A DNA stretch of 64,000 nucleotides from Brachyhypopomus gauderio (GCF_052324685.1 NC_135226.1:19222855-19286854), one strand, 5' to 3'. Counted from the stretch's first letter, positions 22,028 through 36,444 are shown. Notes: generated from the sequence alone by a model not told the origin. Made by a program: numbers and translations.

Positions 22028-23019
22028 ATAGATGTTCGTAGCCACTGGATGGGGGTTACATGTCTTTAGCAGCTGGATGGTGAGTGTCTGTGGTGGCACA
22101 CTAATCCTTGTCTCTGGGGGGCAGTTCACATGCCGTTTCTCTGCTTTAACATGCAGGGTGCAGTGGTGTGAAGGAAAGGTGTGTGTTCACTTAGGGTCTG
22201 ATGATGTGGGGAATCCTGAGGTTGTTGTTTGTTTCGCCAGAATGTACATAAGAATTGCTCAGTGTGTCCAGGTGTGAAGCACCTGTATGACAGATATGTA
22301 ATGACTACGCTGGCCTGAAACCCTTACCACATATTCTGAATGTCTTTGGTCTCATGAAGGAAAAACAAGTGTCTGAGCATTGTTACACTTTGCGTGTTGT
22401 TTCTTGTTGTGTAAAGGGCTGCCTGATAAAATTTGATCTAAAAGCAGCATCCAAGGTCTTAGGTTCTGGTTAGCGTGTGTTGTGATTGTTGTCACGTCAT
22501 CTACACAATCGCTGATGTAAGTGCTCACAGGAGAGGTCTACTCATCCTGGTCTCGCTGAACATGGTCTAGCTTGACTGCTCAAAGCAGTCCTGAGCTGCG
22601 GAGATGGCTTCCTTAGATCCGGTGTGCCACATTTGATGTGTGGTCTGTATGGTGGAATTTGCATAACAGAGGTGCAGTTGGGTCACACACTGTGGCTGTT
22701 TGTGTAATGCTGCCTAGACACTGTGGTGTGGCTCTGTGTAAACAATGTCTATTATATAAACATGTTGCAACTGCAGTATGCTGGGAAAATATTACAGCGA
22801 TAACTTTATATTTGTGTTTCATTACCTGCAAATAATAGTAAAAGAGCCGAAATAGAAAAAAAAATGTAATGGTAAAACGTGTGTGTGGGGGTGGGGGGGG
22901 GGGGTGTGCGTGTGTGTGTGTATTATTTATGAACAAAGAACGTTACAAACAGAACTTAATTTATTTGTTGCTATGTAACACTAGATGGCGCCATACACCA
23001 TCTTAAATGGTATCTTGTT

Positions 23020-23175
23020 TCTCCCGAGGTTTCTTCATAATTCCCACCATCATAGGGAGATTTTCCTTGCCACTGTCGCCTTAGGCTTGCTCATTAGGGA
23101 TCGATTGTAAAGCTGCTTTGTGACAACATATGTTGTAAAAAGCGCTACATAAATAAATTTGACTTGACTTGACTT
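23020..23175 (+). mobile_element. Fish interspersed repeat 3' end (TTCCTTGCCACTGTCGCC ... TGACTTGACTTGACTT)
   Basis: The phrases TTTCCTTGCCACTGTCGCCT, AAGCTGCTTTGTGACAACAT and GCGCTACATAAATAAATTTG, ending in a TGACT-repeat, form a recognisable high-copy teleost interspersed repeat end, probably of non-LTR type. A degenerate relative lies at 13974-14036. No coding part is attached. Confidence 0.6.
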
Positions 23176-26100
23176 AAATTTATACGGATTCTGTCGCTAT
23201 TAAGATAAAATATCCTGCTGTTTTTTTCTTTGGGACATACGTATATTACACATATTTCAGGACAGTGTCTTATAAGATCCTGAAAAACTTTAAAAGTTAT
23301 TTAAAAAAGTTATTTAAAGTCCAACTTTAATGTTTTCAGAATGCCTGCTGCATGTCATACATGTTGCATGAATCAACACAAAAACTAAAATTCTTCCGTA
23401 ATATTTTTTCTACACATTTCCATTATTCAGTACTTTGACATTTTGCAAAATGGCAAAGAATGACTGCTGCATGTACAGTTTATGAGCACTTTAATAGGTC
23501 AGCTTAAAGGAAACATTATCCAATTTCTGTACCCATAAGCAAGAAAATATATGTACATATATTAGTGTCGGCCTACTTCCTCACATCCAAAAAGCATTTG
23601 AATCTCACAGCCAGTCGAGTGCACAAGCATGTAGGCGCCCCTGGGGGAGAGGGTGACCCCTGCTGCCTGCAGATAAATAGGGCAATATTTAAGTAAACTG
23701 GAGAATATTCATGGACATAAATATCAATAAATGCATGTATGTGTAGATTAAATGTATTCCACTTTTGATATATTTTTAAAATTTACATAGCCTAAAATGT
23801 ATTTAATTTGCATATATGTAGCTCAAATAAAATATATTGAATGGATATCTTTATACCTGTTGGTTGAGGTTGTTATAGATTCAGTAACACAATATTACAA
23901 ACTAATGTTTCAACATATTAACTGAGAAAGACTCAGCATTATAGCTGAGAGGTTTATGTTGAATGAACGTGTGAACAAAAGTGATATACGTAATTTTAAG
24001 ACCTTTAAAGGTGTCCGTTTCGTTTCTGGGTTAGCTTCTGTGGTGAACCATGCATCGCTCAATCCTAAAGTGAACTGGTACTGTGAGAGAAGTGAAAACA
24101 CACTCACTCACACATCTTCTGCCTCCTCAGAGTTTTGAAGATCTGTCATCTGTACCTTATGATGTCCACAATAGTGACCAAAACGACCCTTATGATTCAC
24201 AAAGAATCTACACTTAAAACTCCCCGTGAGTCTCACTAATGCAATGGTTTTTTTACTAAACATTTGCATGGATTTATCTTGGAGAGAATCTTGATATAAA
24301 GGAGCAGGGGGATGTTACTCAGATACTGTCTGTTTTTTTTGCCTGTAACGCCCACACCAGAGTAGAGACAGAACAGGCTGACATTACAACATTCCGCTTC
24401 ACCACTGTCCACATCTGACAGATACGCCTGTCTTCTTTCTGCGTCTCCAAGCTCATGTACATATACGTAGAGATTCCGTCAGAGTGATTCACTGAATTCG
24501 TGCACTAAACAGCAAGATTTCTAAAAAGGCATAAGCAAAAATTCAGTTCCTGAGCAAAAGAGTTTATCTTTAAGGAACAGAGTAAGCGTGCCTACAGAAA
24601 TATCACACTGTGGTATTGCACAGTCTGATTATTCTGCTCCACGTAACAGAAATCACTGTACATAATGCTGGCTGCATCATCTAAGAATGAACACTTCCCC
24701 AAGTTGATTTAATGTGCAGCATCTTTTAACAAGGCAAGATTTGCCATATACTTCTGAAACAGCTGTTGCATGCCAGAAAAACAACTGACTCTTACCAAAT
24801 TTAGGAAATACATTTGTATCTGAGTTACCCCTAGAGCTAGATCATTATCCATTAAGCAGGTAAAGTTTTAAGTGGCATGTGAACTTCCTATTCTGTTTTT
24901 ATGTGGGCAGTCCCACAACAGTTCTGTACAGTCCTAGCAGACCCAAAAGTGGCGTTGCGTCCTTCTGTATTAATTGTTAACCTGAAGTAGTGTAAGAGGA
25001 ACAAGTGACACGTTGGTGAATGTAGTGTTTGTATGTCAAGTCTGGGTTAATATATTCCATGTGACTGACAGACATGCTTATTCTCACATAACAAGAACGT
25101 CATTGCTAAGTTTTAATTTGTAGTAATCTAGGAACATCAGTGTGCAAGCAAAATGTGTTTTGAATTTAGATTTGACTGCATAGTAAATATTCAGACCTGT
25201 CTGTACAGTGACAGCAAAATATTCTAAAAGAAACTTTTCTATCTAGACTGTATATATAATGAGACATTAAGTTGCGGAAAGCATTTTCCTGACAGAAATT
25301 ACATAATTAATGTATGAATATTAATATGAATATTAACATCCTCTTGATCAAACTATGCACGCCATGACACTAATGAAAATTTGACACTGTAAATATGTAT
25401 GTAGATTGCTCATAAGAACAAGTTACAAAGAATTGTGAGACCTTTTTATGACTCACTCACCAAATAAAGGCACACAGACTCTGGCTTTAGTACAAGCTTT
25501 AGTATCCTGTCTTCCCTCACCTGACCAACAAACCATGAATCAAGTAAATGGCCTCCCTGGTCATACCTGGATTTACCTGGAGATCACCCGCCGAAAATGT
25601 TTGTTTTCTCTCTTCAAACATTATCCTCATAATATGTAATCTATGGAAACAATAGGACGAAACGAAAGTAATCTTAGCAATGTTGCCACTTACAAAGTGA
25701 CTGCTACTGGTCAAACGACACGTCATCGGGACTCTGCCTGTTACACTTTCGCAGGAAGGAACATTAGGAAAATGCCCTCTCTAGTTAATTATCAGTCATG
25801 CCCTCATCATGGATTTAATTCTGGGAAAGACAAGGAGGGACGTGAATGTGGGGACATTTGACTGCGTTGCTTTAAAGACCAACAGTGAAGGTCACTGGGA
25901 CTCACAGTGACTCTAACGTAGAGGACAGCACCGTACGTCTTAGAACACAGCCTTAGTTTTCTCGGGGTATTCCATTTTACACAATTATGACGCAGCACAT
26001 TTCAGTAAAAAGTACCGCTATATTTTACAGGCTTGCAAGCATCTAAAGTGTTTAAAATATGATGGTACTTTTTACAGACCTGTGCTAAGTCACTAAATGC

Positions 26101-29100
26101 AACAGCTAGGGGATTTCACAACATGTCCACTGTGTATAGCAGCATCACATTCATGGTGCCATTTGTGCATGTGCAATAGCCATGTAAACACAATGGGCTT
26201 GGACTGGGAACAAATTGGGGAATTTCAACATTTTTCCTCTGTCAACTTCCTCTGTTTTGTTCCACACTGGAGGAATGCAGGGAAGATCTCACCCGAAGCG
26301 AAAGGCTGAATAATTAGAATAATTAACCTTGAGCTGGGCACACAACGCCATTTATTCCAAGCTGCATCTCGAAATTCCACATGGGGGGTGGGGGGGGGGG
26401 ATTTAAGAGTGCACAGTTTTGAGTAATAACGGTGCTATGCACCACTTCCTTCTACAAACAATCTTTAAATATGTAAAGTAAATACACACCCGTTCAAAGA
26501 TTCCATGATGAAAAGCTCTGGATGGGTAGGAATTCTAATTCAGGTGGTAACATTTCTGTGTAAAGTATAAACGTCCTCGGGGGCTTTTCTATTCCTGTGT
26601 TCCTTCAGTAGCAGATGGCTCATATGGAGCATTTATTAGGCGAAATTATGAGAATCTGCTTGCAACACTCTCACAGGAGTCCGGTGAAGACCCAAACGAC
26701 ACCCGTCAACAAAGGTCTGTCTACTCAGCCTATGGTCCCTGAGAGATCAAGGTGTAGTACTTTCTGACTACTTTGAGACCACAAGTTAAAACCACAGACT
26801 AGTGCCCATGGCTAAAGCCATAACCAACATGTATTTCTTGTTGTGTGATTGTTTACAGGTTTTCCCCTTTATTTGACATTTTAAACCCACATGATTCATT
26901 GGTGGGGAATCTCATTCCTCACTCACCTTTCATATTAGTTCTCTTACTGAATAATACACAGTAGTGTCTTAAGAATGGGCCTCAAAATGTACAACGAAAT
27001 TATAAGCGAGTTATTTTAAAGGTTCACATGTATGATATTAGTAATAATTGTAAATGGGTTCTGAATGGATCTCATTTTTTAACTGCTTAGTCAGCAAGAC
27101 TGATATAGAAACACAACTTCTATGACATTTTGAACTTGGAGGTGTGCAAATACAAAGCACATTGTCCTTCAGGGCCTGAGAACAGAAGGTTTTACTCGGT
27201 TTCAGTTCTTGTAGGATATTCCAAACTTCTACCCCAACTCTGATCATTTGAAATCTACAAAATTTTGTCAAGGCATGGAAGAAGTTTTTTTTTTTACTAT
27301 TTACAAAGGTGTCATTGAATGCCATTGGCACCACGGGGAATTCACATTGGTGAAATCAGTGTCCTTCGTGACCTGGGGTTTTCTCAGTAGTAAAGACTTT
27401 AAATAGAAAATTTCAGACCATCCTGGGAGTTCCACCTTAGTAGATGGACCGCCAACATATGGACCTATTCACCCCTCCCTCCAAATGAGAAGGACAGAGG
27501 AGAGATAAGGTCAAACTGGGGCAGGTGTCAACTTTAATAGAAGAATCACCCGGGGATGCCCTAATACTGCCCAACCAAACGGAGATCTTATAATGACCGC
27601 TGAACCCCAGACAAGTTTCATAGAAGTTTCATTATAAAGGCATTGCACAATGATCTTAAGTTACAGTAAATGTAAAATCCAAAAAAGGGTGGTGCGTTTG
27701 CCAGCACTCTGTCTGAAAAACGAGTCTTACCAACTGAGCCCAGCAGCAGGAAGCGTGAACAATGCTTCCAGATTGATGCCTTGCTGACAGATGAAGGGGG
27801 AGGAGCTAATTTCATGGAAAACAACCAGATTTTAATTACAGATTGTCTGAATGGAGGGTGGATGTCTCGTTTGTACAGGAAGCACTAATGACTGGTAGTG
27901 AAGAGGGGCTAGCACCAGCCTGGAGGAGGACGGGACTTCCTGGTGACTCTGATTGCACAAAATCGATGAACCATCATGCTTCCTGCAACAGCATCGCCAC
28001 ACAACGCACCTGTGGTGGAGAACGGAAAGGGAAAAAACTGTACGGTCTGTGGCCACACAGGACCAGAGGATGTGAAGGTTCAGGCTGAACTGAGCTCAAG
28101 ACCCCGTGGGTGGTCTGCTGTATTCCTCCAGTAGTTCTGGGTCAGTGATGATACCTTGTCCTTTTTGAGTGGCAAAATAAGTAAATAAATACTAGAAACA
28201 ACTGCACGTTCAAAAGTCAGAAATTGAGTGAAATGTTAAGGTCAGATAGGACAGAACTGTCACTTGTCGGAACACCTTTTGGGTGTATGTTTTGCGTCAC
28301 TGTTGTAGTTATGTGGAACTGTTTAAGCCTCACTTTCGAGGCTTCTGCTGGTACAGACTAGAGAGGGATTATTGCAAGGAAACATGATAGTATACAAAGA
28401 ACGTTTTCTCTGCCTCATATAGTAACTGAAAGTTTGAATAAACTTGAATACTATGAGGCAGGAGACATTCATTGTGCTGCTACGAAACTTCGATGTGTCA
28501 AAAAAGAATGTCCATCAGTGCTTATCGTGTCACATCGCATCCTTCTTGTTTTCCAGAAACATTACCAGAATAGTAATTCTTTATTGAGTGATAGGTATAT
28601 CCATCCCAGAACACAGACGATTCCAAGAAACTCACACCGTACCCCCACTCAAACGCAAGGGATAAAACACTCATTTTATATACAGGCATCTCAAATACGT
28701 TAGTTTAAAAAGGCGAGTGGGCAGTTTGGTCAGTATCGATCATAACGATCATCATTTTCAGAAGTGAGACCCGTGTGATGTGAGGGAGGCTTGATGAGTT
28801 TGATTGCTGGTGCTGGTGAGGTGTTCAGTGTTCACATCATCTCAGGCTCTGCCACTCTGCAAGAACTCAATCCCAGATCTTATCTCTGTGGAAACATCTA
28901 TGGAAACACCCTTTCCAACAATATTATTTCTCATTAGTGAATCATCATTACAGTTTAACTTAACAAGATGTAAATGTCTCTTTTTTAAAACATTACAGCC
29001 TTCAGTCTGAAATCTCCGCTACATGATGCTACATTCTATTATAAGGTCAATCCTAAATCTTATCATTGTAATGATCGACTAAACAACTGCACAGCAATCA

Positions 29101-31043
29101 GTGCTACCTATGTCAGTGTTTCCTAAACATTATTCTTCTGGAAAATGCATATTCTCAGAGAACTATATCTTATTCCATAGGGTTTCATTTACCCTAAGTA
29201 CCCTAAGTATTCCAAAGCCTATTGTTTAATTTGAGATTCTTTAGCATCCGTCTAAAAGCCCCTTCATGGATTGAACAGGGAATTTCCAATCACTTTAAAA
29301 CTGGTTCCTGTCAAACTTCAAAACAAAAGTCAAAGTTGTGATTTACAGTAAGCAATTACGAGAGTCCGTTTGAAAATAACTCAAAAGTGAGCAACTTGAA
29401 TGTAAAATAACATCAGACTTCCTGTTAGGTTTCAAAGTCATGTATCCGTTATCAGCATCTCAGCTCAATCTGATAATGGTGGGGTGGAGGATTGGGGGAT
29501 AATCTGGAATTCTTTGGGTTTTCCTCACAGCCCAGCAAACAAGGGTTTCCTGTCATCAGTTTAGAAAAAACAAAATCACCATTTCTTCAGTGGCAGGTTG
29601 AACAAACAAATTATAGCTAATAACTGAACTTATATGTTCTTGAAAAATTGTTAGTTTTCTGCAACTTATTTTTCATTGCTAAAATGTCCAATTTATATAA
29701 ACCATAAACCATATTATTATTTTTATATTTTACAAGTGAATGTAAATGTGGTCTTTAATGATTAAAAGCAAAGAAAGTCCCACATGAATTAAGATTCCAA
29801 ATGACTGATGAGTTTAACACGAGTTTAACCAGCAAAACTATTAATCACGTCATAAACACAAAGGTCATATCATAAACACAAAGGCCATGTCTATAGATTC
29901 AATTACTCTTGTCCATAGCCTGCAGAACAAAAAAAATCAATGAATTGTAAAAAACAAATACTGTATACATTTGTATAAATAAAAGCTTTTAAATGGCTCA
30001 AGGCACCGAGAAAAGACATTTGCCAACCAAGGAAATAAAGTCCAACCAAGCTTTCGGTTTTGTTGTTACCTAACCTGTTATCTAACTGTGTTATTGTTAC
30101 TTTACCTGTTATCTCCCTCCTCCATTGTTACCTGCAGTGTTAACATTCTGTCGTGAACAGATGATGACCATATCACTGAGTCCTGTTGGTAATTTCCGAG
30201 AAAACATGCACGTTACTTGAAGTTATTTGTCCAGCATAACATACAGTACAGGGTACATTTTAGAAGGAGACTTGAATTAAAGTATGTTTATGTTAAATCT
30301 TCACAATGAAATAAATAGTAAAGTTCTTTCCGTTGCTCTGTAGAGATCCTGTAATTGTATTGGTAGGTGGACTCACTGTATTTCTTGGTACTTAATGGTT
30401 AGAATTCGCCATTACTCAATCACTCATTGCTCAAGTGACACACATGTCACAATTTCCACATCAGACATTATGCAGTTTTTAGTTTTGTGTAAGGATTTGT
30501 TCAAACCAATTTATAGGAAAACCTACAAATGGTTGACCATATGTATGAATGACCTTACGCTGTCAGTATTCCGAATCCATCATCATCTCTCTCACAGCCC
30601 AGACATTGACAGAACTGTACTGTTGAAGCAGGTTATCACAGAAAATCATCAAATCAAAAATATGTTTTGAAGAGTCCAGATTCCTTCACATGGGGTATGA
30701 TGGTAAAGAATGATCTCAACTTCTCATGGGTTGTGAAATGGAATTACAGTGGGCTGCACATCTGGAACAATCAGAATCAGTACCACGTGTGAGGGACATC
30801 AGGTCATCTCTTATACTGCCCAAGGATCTTCTATGACACATCACCTTGCTTTAAAAATACAACTGTGCTAGATTTGGCCATTTGAAAATGTTTTCTTCTG
30901 TTTGTAAAATCCTGTTAATAACTTGCGTTATTACAACCTCACTCTTAGATCAGACCGTGCAGGCATGCTTATTACTATTAAGGAAACTTCTACCATGTTA
31001 TATACATGTGTCCTTTTCAACTGAAAGGCAGGTAAGTTCAAGT

Positions 31044-31165
31044 ATATTCATTCATTCGTTCATTCATTCATTAATTTGTTTGTTCGTTTGTTAATTCATT
31101 CATTATTCATTCATTGGCTCGTTTGCGTGTTCGTTCGTTCGTTCATTCATTCACTCATTCATTCT
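31044..31165. repeat. ATTC/GTTC tetranucleotide repeat
   Basis: An imperfect tetranucleotide tract mixes ATTC, GTTC, GTTT and ACTC units. Confidence 0.88.
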
Positions 31166-31545
31166 TTCATTCATCTAAACTGCTTATTCCAAGTCAAGGT
31201 TGGAGTCTACACTGGCAGTGAGGGGTTCAATGCAGTATGAATATTTCAGCGGTGACAAAGCTGCCATCACACACTTGCACATTCTCCACTGTAAACCCCT
31301 CATGTCACACAGCAGCTCCCGCATGTTAATCTCCAACGTGATAACTGGAATAGGAGGAGGGGTGGGATTTGTGCAGATAGGTAACACAGAGGCACAAAAC
31401 GTGACATTAGACTAGACTGACCATAACATTGAACTCCCGTATAATACAGTATATCACATTATAGCTGCAGTAACAAGGGTCTTGCTGGCTATTTTTAAAT
31501 CTTTCAAGCAACACAAAATTATATTTAGATTCTTACAGTGAAGAA

Positions 31546-31902
31546 GCATGGTGCAGTGTAAAGCGTGGTGCAGTGTAAAGCATGGTGCAGTGTAAAGCAT
31601 GGTGGAGTGTAGTGTGGTGCAGTGTAAAGCATGGTGCAGTGTAAAGCATGGTGGAGTGTAAAGCGTGGTGCAGTGTAAAGCGTGGTGGAGTGTAAAGCAT
31701 GGTGGAGTGTAAAGCGTGGTGCAGTGTAAAACATGGTGCAGTGTAAAGCGTGGTGCAGTGTAAAGCGTGGTGCAGTGTAAAGCGTGGTGCATTGTAAAGC
31801 GTGGTGCAGTGTAGTGTGGTGCAGTGTAAAACATGGTGCAGTGTAAAGCGTGGTGCAGTGTAAAGCGTGGTGCAGTGTAAAGCGTGGTGCAGTGTAAAGC
31901 AT
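31546..31902. repeat. 17-bp minisatellite, about 21 copies
   Basis: The unit is GTGGTGCAGTGTAAAGC, with variants GTGGAG for GTGGTG and GCATGG for GCGTGG, plus occasional copies lacking AAAGC. Because 17 is not a multiple of three and the unit has no antisense stop, long open frames appear in all three minus-strand frames. They are an artefact of the repeat. Confidence 0.96.
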
Positions 31903-34536
31903 GCATCGCTCCTGTCTGGATCTGCAGTGCATTCTTCGCCTAACTTCACAACCATTAGACATGAAACACACATCAATGAATAAAAAAAGTAAATATTAAC
32001 ATGCATATAAAAGAGAAGAACGTTCCTTGGAAGTCTTGCTTCAGTCCACTAATGCAAAGGATTGTGTCCCATGCGTTATAAGCGTAGGCCGACTCTTTTT
32101 TTTGGTAGGCCTACTAACTCCAGGATAACTGAAATGGTGTGTTTTTGTCATTGTCCATAACAAATCTGTCCAGTTTAGAGTAGACGCAATCAGAAACTCA
32201 ATCAACTGCAGTAATGTGAACAACGCATTCATTTCACCTCAGCTGGCAAGCCCTGTTTATCAGTGGGTGTGAAATTTGCAGTCAAGCTAAAGTGATCTCT
32301 TCTTGAAACAAAAATATGAAATGTTATTTACTACCATATAAATAATTTATTAACATCTTTAAATCAGGGGCTATTCTTTCAGTGGCCCACTGTTTCCTTC
32401 CTCGTCTCCTGACCAAACTTATTTCAGTTTTGGACAGGGAAGTGTTTAAGTATCTTGAAGTAGATAATTAGAGCTACCATAATAGTGAGACTGGTGAGTT
32501 ATGAGATAAGTACTCAGTGAGCTGGAGGATATTTAGAACTGATCCTGCCAACACAGGTCAGAGTCTGGAAGGTTTCTTACATTATTACATCAAGTTAAAC
32601 ACTAACAGGTAGTTGAGGGACTAATTTGTCAGTGAGGCATATAGAGACTCTTTACAAGAACAGGGAGGATTTATTAGGAGACTCTCTGACGACCAGCAAC
32701 GGCTGACTGGAGATTACAAGCACAGGCAGATTTGCAGTGTGGGAGAGTCAGACACCAGACTAACAGAGTATGACCAAGCAAAACGAGAGGAAATAGGGAA
32801 CAGATGATTGGTTTTTTTTCTTGCTTTCTTTTTCTTGTCTACACACATGCAAATGTATTGTGTTTTTGTATGTAGAATATGTTCTGTTCTGCTCTGTGCA
32901 AAATGCTATTTTGGAAGTGCACAAAGAATAATGCCATGTTTGTTATATTTGTTTTGCAAATGACAGTTGTTATAGTGTCTGGAGAGGTTTGAAGTACCAA
33001 AGGTGAAGACTGAAATCACTGAAGCCCTTTGTACTACCACTTCAATAGACTCAATAGGGTTTCTGGAGGTTAAGCTTTGATACTTATTTTGCTGTTGTTG
33101 TGGAACCTATGAATTGCAGCAAACATTTCAAATTGCTCATTAGATACCTCCTTAATAGTCTAAACAGAACCCGTCAGTCAGGAGAACTCTTTATTGCTCT
33201 ATAATAATTTAGAAAACCGAGAAACATCTGTACCTCCCTGACTATGTGAGATCTATTATTCGTCGTTGGGATCAGTATGGTCTCCTGGAAGACACATCGT
33301 GCTGAGCCGACATGCTGAGGCAACACGCCAGGAACCCAGGCAGTAAATCAGATTCATCTTTCAAAGACTTCACATTTCACGACCATTGAAGATTTACTTA
33401 CATTAACAAAGGTAAACAGCATGTATGTAGACAAATTCTAAAAGCTTTTCTGAATATCTCTTCACATAATTATCTAACCTAGCAAAACGGTGACTTTGAG
33501 ATAAAGTAGTCTGGGTCCTCACTAGTCCTAAGAGTTATGAGGAGCAGAGGACAATGGAAATTCTGAGGGGTTTCACCTGTTGGACTATAAATTAGCCGTT
33601 ATGCTTCCTCTATGTGCCTCTGACAGGTCACTGCAGCATTGGTCTGTCAACACTTACCAAGGCTAGGACAGTGTGTCCGACCTGCACACGTGTGTCCACC
33701 TGGCCTGCTACTTTTGCTGCATATAAGTTATATGACGCAGGCATCTGTCGTGTCTGTTACACTTGTTACATTTAGATTTGAAATAATTTAAGGTCCAATT
33801 TAGTATAACAATATTCTTCATTCAATAACTGATACAGGGAGTGGAGGAACTATGAGGACGTTTGCCGTCATACCGAAACCGTCAGGAGATAAATAACACT
33901 CTGAATAACTCTTTTACAAACTCACTGTTTTTTAAACTGTGCCAGCAGGTTTGTCACTGCCTTTGAAGGATAACAGGTTTTATGATCTCTTCAGTTTCAC
34001 CTCAGTTTCAGTGGATGGTGTGCTACCACTTCATCAGTTTATATCCATCAGTAAAACCCCAGTCTGCATCTACATCAGAAACTTTGAAAATCTCATAAAT
34101 GTTGATTTCTCCCTGGGTTACAAATAACGCTACATCTGTTGGCTTCATAAGATGCTGTTTCTGAAGTTAATATCGCCTGTGCAGTTCTCTCGTGTTCTGT
34201 AACTGATCACCCCTGACATAACAGTCGGGCCAGCGTCTGCTCTTGTTAAGACCTCTGGCATCTCATCACGGTTGGCTGCTGTGGGCTCATATAACACCTC
34301 TGTGTTTGCATTGTTGACAAGCTGCATTTTGAAAAGCTGCAAGTTGTATTTGATGTTTTCATATACTCCCTAGTATAGTCCCTTGTCAGTAAAGACAATA
34401 AATTATTACTCTTGAAGCTCAGCTTGTCTGTCTGGTTCTTGTGTGTTCACAGTCCACCGGATTTCATGACATCAGTGTTTCCCCAAGACAAAATACCTGA
34501 CAAATAAAACAAATGCAACTAGCCTAACCTATAAAA

Positions 34537-35011
34537 AATGAACAAAGAAAATACAAACATACTCTACCTACTCTTCACCACAAACAAAGAAAATACAAAC
34601 ATACTCTACATACTCTTCACCATAAACAAAGAAAATACCAACATACTCTACCTACTCTTCACCATAAACGAAAAAAATAAACATACTCTACCTACTCTTC
34701 ACCAAAACCAAAAAAATACATACATACTCTACCTACTCTTCACCATAAACAAAGAAAACACAAACATACTCTACCTACTCTTCACCATAAACAAAGAAAA
34801 TACAAACATACTCTCTACTATTCACCATAAACGAAAAAAAATACACATACTCTACCTACTCTTCACCATAAACAAAGAAAATACAAACATACTCTACCTA
34901 CTCTTCACCATAAACAAAGAAAATACAAACATACTCTACCTACTCTTCACCATAAACGAAAAAAATACAAACATACTCTACCTACTCTTCACCATAAACA
35001 AAGAAAATACA
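34537..35011. repeat. 42-bp minisatellite, about 11 copies
   Basis: The unit contains AACAAAGAAAATACAAAC followed by ATACTCTACCTACTCTTCAC and AT. Starts of the CATACTCTA block step by about 42 bases from 34558 to 34972, with a few shortened units. The plus strand is almost free of G. The 159-residue open frame over it (repeating NKENTNILYLLFTI) follows from the unit length being a multiple of three. Confidence 0.95.
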
Positions 35012-35893
35012 AATTAAATGGCAGGTTACCCCTACAAATCCTGATAAAAAATGAACTACAAAAACAAACAAACCACCGGTCAGCATGGCATTCTGGGTAA
35101 AATAACAGAGCAGATACCCAGCTGCCTGAGCAAAGAGAATCATCTCCTGCCCTTATGTCTGGTCAGTAGGAACTGAACCCAGGCAGAGTGGCAAACGGCC
35201 AATATCCTACAGAGCTGGGATCACCTGAAAATGATTAACAAAAAAACACTTAATATGTAACACCTGCTATAGTGTTAATCTTCATCTCAAGGCCTTATCT
35301 AGGCAAAGGTACAATTTTAATACTTCTTTGTGTAAATAAAGCTCCAAAATCATCCCCTTAGTTTAACTTGAACATAAATATTTCTGTTTACCAAACAAAG
35401 CATACGTGAATGTGCAGGTAGGAGCTAGCAGAGGTGAAGTCTGTTAGACCTACACCCAAAAGAACAGCCAGGATTCTGCACCACGGGGGTGAATGTCGTA
35501 ATGCTAAAACTTAAACACTAAACTATGTCCATTTTCCATCTTCATTTATAGGCCAAAAAGACCTTGTGATGTACATGTAATTAGGGTCTTAATTATAATA
35601 TATTTCCTGCAGTATGAATATCTGAAAATCATCTAAAGTTTTATCAGAACATCAGCAACAATAACAACAAAAAATGCTGAAAGTTACGTAACTGTTATGA
35701 ATGTTATGTAAGTTATCTCTGTCTTTGGCTCCATTTTATAGCACACATTTACTTCATGCATAATGCTTGCCAAAGTTAGGATGCAAATGCGATAATTCAG
35801 GAAATAATTTAATGCCCAACTAGTGCCCCCGCATGGCTAATGACGAAAGCATCAAACATCATGAAGACCATGAAACGCCTGCTCCTCCTTCTA

Positions 35894-36444
35894 CTTAGAC
35901 CCCAGGTTCAACAAGAATCAGGAGAAGGTTGGTGTAGAAGATGACATCCTTTATCTTCTTCACCTGACCTATTCCTTATTCCTAATGTTTTTTTTATTTC
36001 TCCAGTCCCTTTAACACAATACAGCCCTTACTGGTGGGAGGAGAGCTGGACAGGATGCAGGTTGACACCTTCTAACCTGGATCATGGATTAACTCACCGA
36101 CAGACCACAGTATGTTGGGTTGAGGGACTGTACATCTGAGCCTGAGGTCAGAGGGTCAGGAGCATCACAGGGGGGCTCGGATGACACGGCCATGGCTGGG
36201 ACAGGAGGGTGAGTTCAGGACAGTGGTGGATCAGTTCGCTGGTACCAACTGAACTATCTGCACCTGAACACTTTCAAGACCAAAGAGATGGTGGTGGAGG
36301 TCCGTAGGTCTGGACCACCCCCTCTACCCAGGGCGATGATGTGGATGTGGGTAGGACCTATAAGTACCGTGGACTGCAGTTGGATGACACACTGGACCTC
36401 TTTACAGGAAGGGGCAGAGCCGGCTTTATTTCCTGAGGAGACTG
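35894..36444 (+). mobile_element. Decayed L2-like non-LTR retrotransposon (reverse transcriptase fragment)
   Basis: Pieces of an L2/CR1-group reverse transcriptase can be read in order on the plus strand. GVEDDILYLLH is near 35,930, then FNTIQPLL from 36010, TDRPQYVGL, NYLHLNTFKTKEMVVEVRR near 36,255, YKYRGLQLDD near 36,350, and KGQSRLYFLRRL at 36409-36444. The pieces lie in different frames with stops and deletions between them, and the catalytic core segment between them is largely missing. It is an inactive fossil. L2 versus a related clade is inferred. Confidence 0.8.

Noticed and set aside
31454-32006. Three 148-157-residue minus-strand frames
   Set aside because: Shadow frames of the 17-bp array; all encode the same cycle.
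34538-35017. 159-residue protein of repeating NKENTNILYLLFTI
   Set aside because: A direct consequence of a 42-bp array whose length is a multiple of three.
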